From Gemmatimonadales bacterium (GTDB lineage: Bacteria; Gemmatimonadota; Gemmatimonadetes; Longimicrobiales; Gaopeijiaceae): a DNA stretch of 43,481 nucleotides. The notes beneath the pieces are model-generated. The model was given only the letters and a program-made list of their open reading frames with translations. It searched no databases and was not told where the DNA came from. The stretch is taken from the NCBI GenBank assembly GCA_007692605.1, contig REBS01000092.1, positions 1 through 43,481 of the forward strand, in the 5' to 3' direction. Positions 41,212-43,481 of the stretch are shown piece by piece. Position 1 is the stretch's first letter, and each line of letters opens with the position of its first letter. The translations under genes and the position numbers were made by a program.

Positions 41212-42569
41212 ACGCCGAACTCTGGATTCTCGAGGATGCCGGACGAAGCCTCTGGGCGCCGTTCGCCGGAACCCGCCCAATTGGAGAACTCCTCTTCGGC
41301 ACCTGCCTGCTGAGGGAGCGACTCGAGCGATGGTTCGGAGAGCCGGCCCGGGGATACCTGGGACCGGAACGCCTCGTCGGGTTCGACGAACCCGGATCCC
41401 CCCGACTGCACGGCACCTCGTCGGCAGCCGCACCCCGAGGCGGCGACGGGTCGACTCTGCGCCTCCTCCTGAGCAGCCGCTTCGTGCCCGATCCCGCCGA
41501 TCGGCCGCAGGCCGCCCGAGGGGCACTGGCGTCGCTCGTGGACGGGTCCCGGGGTGCACGTCCCATCCCGATCGTCACCGGGGAGGACCGGAGCGATGCT
41601 CCCACCGGCGTGGGCTGGCTTCTTCCTCCCGGCGCGTCCCTCCCGCACTCTGCAGAGGCCCCCCGCCTGCCGGTCCCCGGGGAGGAAGCCTCCGGGTGGG
41701 GATCCGGCTCCGCATTGCGACTCCGCGGCGAGTTGCTCGACGGCCCGTGGTCGCTCATGGCACGAAACCCCGATCGGATCCGAGTGGACCTCGAGACGGG
41801 TCTCGTCGCCGGGGACTCGGGAACCGACGACGAATCGGACACGGTCCGAGACCTCCGATCCGCCGGACTCGAAGGGGTCGAGTTCCTCGGCCCACATCGC
41901 GTCACCGGGGGCTCCGGGGTTCAGATCGACCCCCTGGTGGTTCTCGACGCCCGGGACGGACCGATCCACCTCTCCTCCGGGGTCCGGATCCATCCGTTCA
42001 CGCATCTTGTCGGTCCCGCCTGGATCGGCGCCGACTCGAGCCTCCTGGGGGGACGCATCGCCTCGTCGAGTGTGGGGCCGACCTGCAAGGTCCGGGGAGA
42101 GGTGGAAGCGAGCGTCGTGCTCGGCTTCAGCAACAAGGCACACGACGGGTACCTGGGGCATGCCGTGGTCGGTCGCTGGGTGAACCTCGGTGCGGGCACC
42201 ACGAACTCCGACCTCAAGAACAACTACAGCCCGGTTCGGGTCGAGCTCGGACGCGAGCGGACGGTCGACACCGGCCTCCTCAAGGTCGGCGTATTCCTGG
42301 GCGATCATGTGAAGACGGGCATCGGGATGATCCTGAACACGGGGACCGTGGTGGGAGCCGGAAGCAACCTCTTCGGAGGGATGATGCCCCCGCGGTGGGT
42401 TCCCGCCTACTCGTGGGGCTCGGGAGACCGGCTGGTCCCCTTCCAGCTGGATCGCTTCCTCGAGGTCGCCCGGCTGGCGATGGGACGTCGCTCCCAGACG
42501 CTCCCGGATTCCATGGCCGAACTCCTTTCGGAACACTGGAAGCAGACGCACGGGGGCCGGGTCCGGTGA
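41208..42569 (+). CDS. GlmU-like sugar nucleotidyltransferase / acyltransferase (NTP_transf_4 type)
   Basis: 453-residue protein resembling the alternative bacterial GlmU family (TIGR03991-like). The N-terminal part (1-190) resembles the NTP_transf_4 domain and keeps the TRPIGELLFG and LRERLERWFG stretches but lacks the GxGxR-type nucleotide loop of true GlmU. The middle (about 225-400) is a left-handed beta-helix with repeated hexad glycine/valine steps and the SNKAHDGYLGHAVVGRWVNLGAG and NNYSPV segments. Conserved helix residues match acetyltransferase trimers. Likely role: UDP-GlcNAc synthesis or another activated sugar with manC. ATG at 41208 (ATGA overlap with manC). Enzyme activity of the first domain is uncertain. 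Confidence 0.85.
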   Translation: MNAELWILEDAGRSLWAPFAGTRPIGELLFGTCLLRERLERWFGEPARGYLGPERLVGFDEPGSPRLHGTSSAAAPRGGDGSTLRLLLSSRFVPDPADRPQAARGALASLVDGSRGARPIPIVTGEDRSDAPTGVGWLLPPGASLPHSAEAPRLPVPGEEASGWGSGSALRLRGELLDGPWSLMARNPDRIRVDLETGLVAGDSGTDDESDTVRDLRSAGLEGVEFLGPHRVTGGSGVQIDPLVVLDARDGPIHLSSGVRIHPFTHLVGPAWIGADSSLLGGRIASSSVGPTCKVRGEVEASVVLGFSNKAHDGYLGHAVVGRWVNLGAGTTNSDLKNNYSPVRVELGRERTVDTGLLKVGVFLGDHVKTGIGMILNTGTVVGAGSNLFGGMMPPRWVPAYSWGSGDRLVPFQLDRFLEVARLAMGRRSQTLPDSMAELLSEHWKQTHGGRVR

Positions 42570-42612
42570 TCGCCGCAATGTCTTCGGGGGGCCCCCGGTC
42601 GGTCGGATCCCG

Positions 42613-43434
42613 ATGAAGGTCGCCATGCTCGGGAGCGGAAGTCGGGGCAACGCCACCCTCATCCGGACCGCGGACCGCACGATCCTCGTCGACGCCGGGT
42701 TCAGCGGCCGGCAACTGGCCCTCCGCATGGAGCGCCTCGGTGTCGCGCCGGAGTCGATCGATGCGCTCGTGATCACGCACGAGCACGGAGACCACACGAG
42801 AGGGGCCGGCATCTTCGCCCGTCGATACGACACCCCGGTCTACATGAGCGACAATACCCGGGAGGCCTGCGCTGCGCTCTTCCGGGGCGGGGAGACGATC
42901 CACCCCTACACCCCCGGCTACCCCTTCATGCTCGGCGAGCTGCGCGTCGATCCCTTCCTGACGGCGCACGACGCCGTGGACCCCGTGGCCGTGACGGTGA
43001 GTTGCACCCGCAGTGGCCTGCGCGTGGGCATCGCAACCGACCTGGGCCGGCCCACCGCGGGGATCCGACACTCGCTCAGGGAGTGCCACCTCCTGATCCT
43101 TGAGGCGAACCACGACGAAGGCCTCCTGCGTTCGGGACCCTATCCCCCGACGGTCCAGGGGCGAATCGCCTCTTCGCACGGACACCTCTCGAACCATGCC
43201 GCGGCCAGCTTCGCCCTCGAGTTGCTTCATCCGGAGCTTTACGGGATCGTGCTCGCCCACCTCTCCGCGGAGTGCAACCGGCCCCAGCTGGCCCATCGGG
43301 TCGTCAGCGAGGCGCTCGAGAGCCGGGGGTACCGGGGTCTCGTCCAGGTCGCCCCCCAGGACGAGCCGACCCCCCTGTTCGACCTCGAGGAACACCGGCT
43401 CCGGAGCGGACCGGCGCAACTCCCACTCATCTGA
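42613..43434 (+). CDS. walJ: MBL-fold hydrolase, WalJ/YycJ-type
   Basis: 273-residue metallo-beta-lactamase-fold hydrolase. The metal motif HEHGDH is at 56-61 (His56, His58, Asp60, His61), with the SRGNATLI start typical of the YycJ/WalJ group and further histidines in SHGHLSNHAA (about 189-198) and VLAHLS near 215. In Bacillus the WalJ gene belongs to the WalRK regulon and affects cell-wall and DNA-replication coordination; the substrate is probably a nucleic acid or phosphodiester. Starts at ATG 42613, 43 bases after the GlmU-like gene, and ends 47 bases before the window edge. Whether the neighbouring receiver controls it is untested. Confidence 0.88.
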   Translation: MKVAMLGSGSRGNATLIRTADRTILVDAGFSGRQLALRMERLGVAPESIDALVITHEHGDHTRGAGIFARRYDTPVYMSDNTREACAALFRGGETIHPYTPGYPFMLGELRVDPFLTAHDAVDPVAVTVSCTRSGLRVGIATDLGRPTAGIRHSLRECHLLILEANHDEGLLRSGPYPPTVQGRIASSHGHLSNHAAASFALELLHPELYGIVLAHLSAECNRPQLAHRVVSEALESRGYRGLVQVAPQDEPTPLFDLEEHRLRSGPAQLPLI

Positions 43435-43481
43435 GGCGCCCCCCGGGACCCGATGCCTCGACCCGCACCCGTGGTCCCTCC

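Noticed and set aside
40965-42833. Minus-strand open frame of about 622 codons opposite manC and the GlmU-like gene
   Set aside because: Crosses two real genes on the opposite strand and has shadow composition.
43453-43481. Possible start of another plus-strand gene (ATG at 43453)
   Set aside because: Only nine codons before the window ends and no clear Shine-Dalgarno sequence; cannot be judged.
1-43481. tRNA, rRNA, CRISPR, insertion sequence or prophage genes
   Set aside because: Looked for T-loop-like GGTTCGA patterns, regular spaced repeats and transposase or integrase motifs on both strands and saw none.

Overview
This is 43.5 kb of high-GC (by eye about two-thirds G+C) bacterial chromosome made almost entirely of core genes. 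It has no rRNA, tRNA, CRISPR array, transposase or phage gene that I can see. The mix of genes points most naturally to Gemmatimonadota: secreted M14 and M16 peptidases, archaeal-type ProS, the alternative GlmU-like sugar nucleotidyltransferase, a zinc-dependent phospholipase C-like protein and Sec/lipoprotein envelope proteins in a diderm. That placement is inference from gene content, not a database match.

Layout, left to right. 1-3308: the start of a secreted M14 carboxypeptidase (cut by the window edge), a small lipoprotein on the plus strand, a beta-barrel-like outer membrane protein, and five tandem 11-bp repeats. 3309-16452: one leftward block read from a strong promoter at 16414-16442, mreB-mreC-mreD-mrdA-rodA-accD-folC-hisS-orf112-proS-guaA. 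It joins the rod-shape/peptidoglycan elongation machine to fatty-acid, folate, tRNA-charging and GMP synthesis genes. 16530-19595: dut, ald and an M16 peptidase. 19684-30346: the widely conserved translation/RNA cluster rimP-nusA-ylxQ-infB-ylxP-rbfA-truB-ribF-rpsO-pnp, without ylxR. Its non-coding parts are rich: a leader terminator before rimP, a structured leader before rpsO, a strong terminator after rpsO, a long leader hairpin before pnp and a 14-bp terminator after pnp.

30499-33938: murA, whose catalytic cysteine is replaced by aspartate (predicted natural fosfomycin insensitivity), diverges from a three-gene plus-strand cassette: two single-pass membrane proteins followed by a secreted phospholipase C/S1-P1-like zinc hydrolase. 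These three overlap by four bases each. 34006-39463: a leftward operon of lipoprotein, serS, sensor histidine kinase and uvrD/pcrA. 39552-39631 holds two divergent promoters. 39723-43434: a plus-strand operon of a stand-alone receiver protein, mannose-1-phosphate guanylyltransferase, the GlmU-like protein and a WalJ/YycJ-type metallo-beta-lactamase-fold hydrolase.

Genes are tightly packed. Ten neighbouring pairs share a four-base stop/start overlap (ATGA, GTGA or, in four cases, TTGA), so translational coupling looks like a general habit. I did not find a clearly new multi-gene system. The best leads are the MurA active-site change, the leader RNAs of the rimP, rpsO and pnp transcripts, the palindrome wrapped around the mreB -35 box, the receiver-manC coupling, and the uncharacterised membrane-protein/phospholipase cassette.
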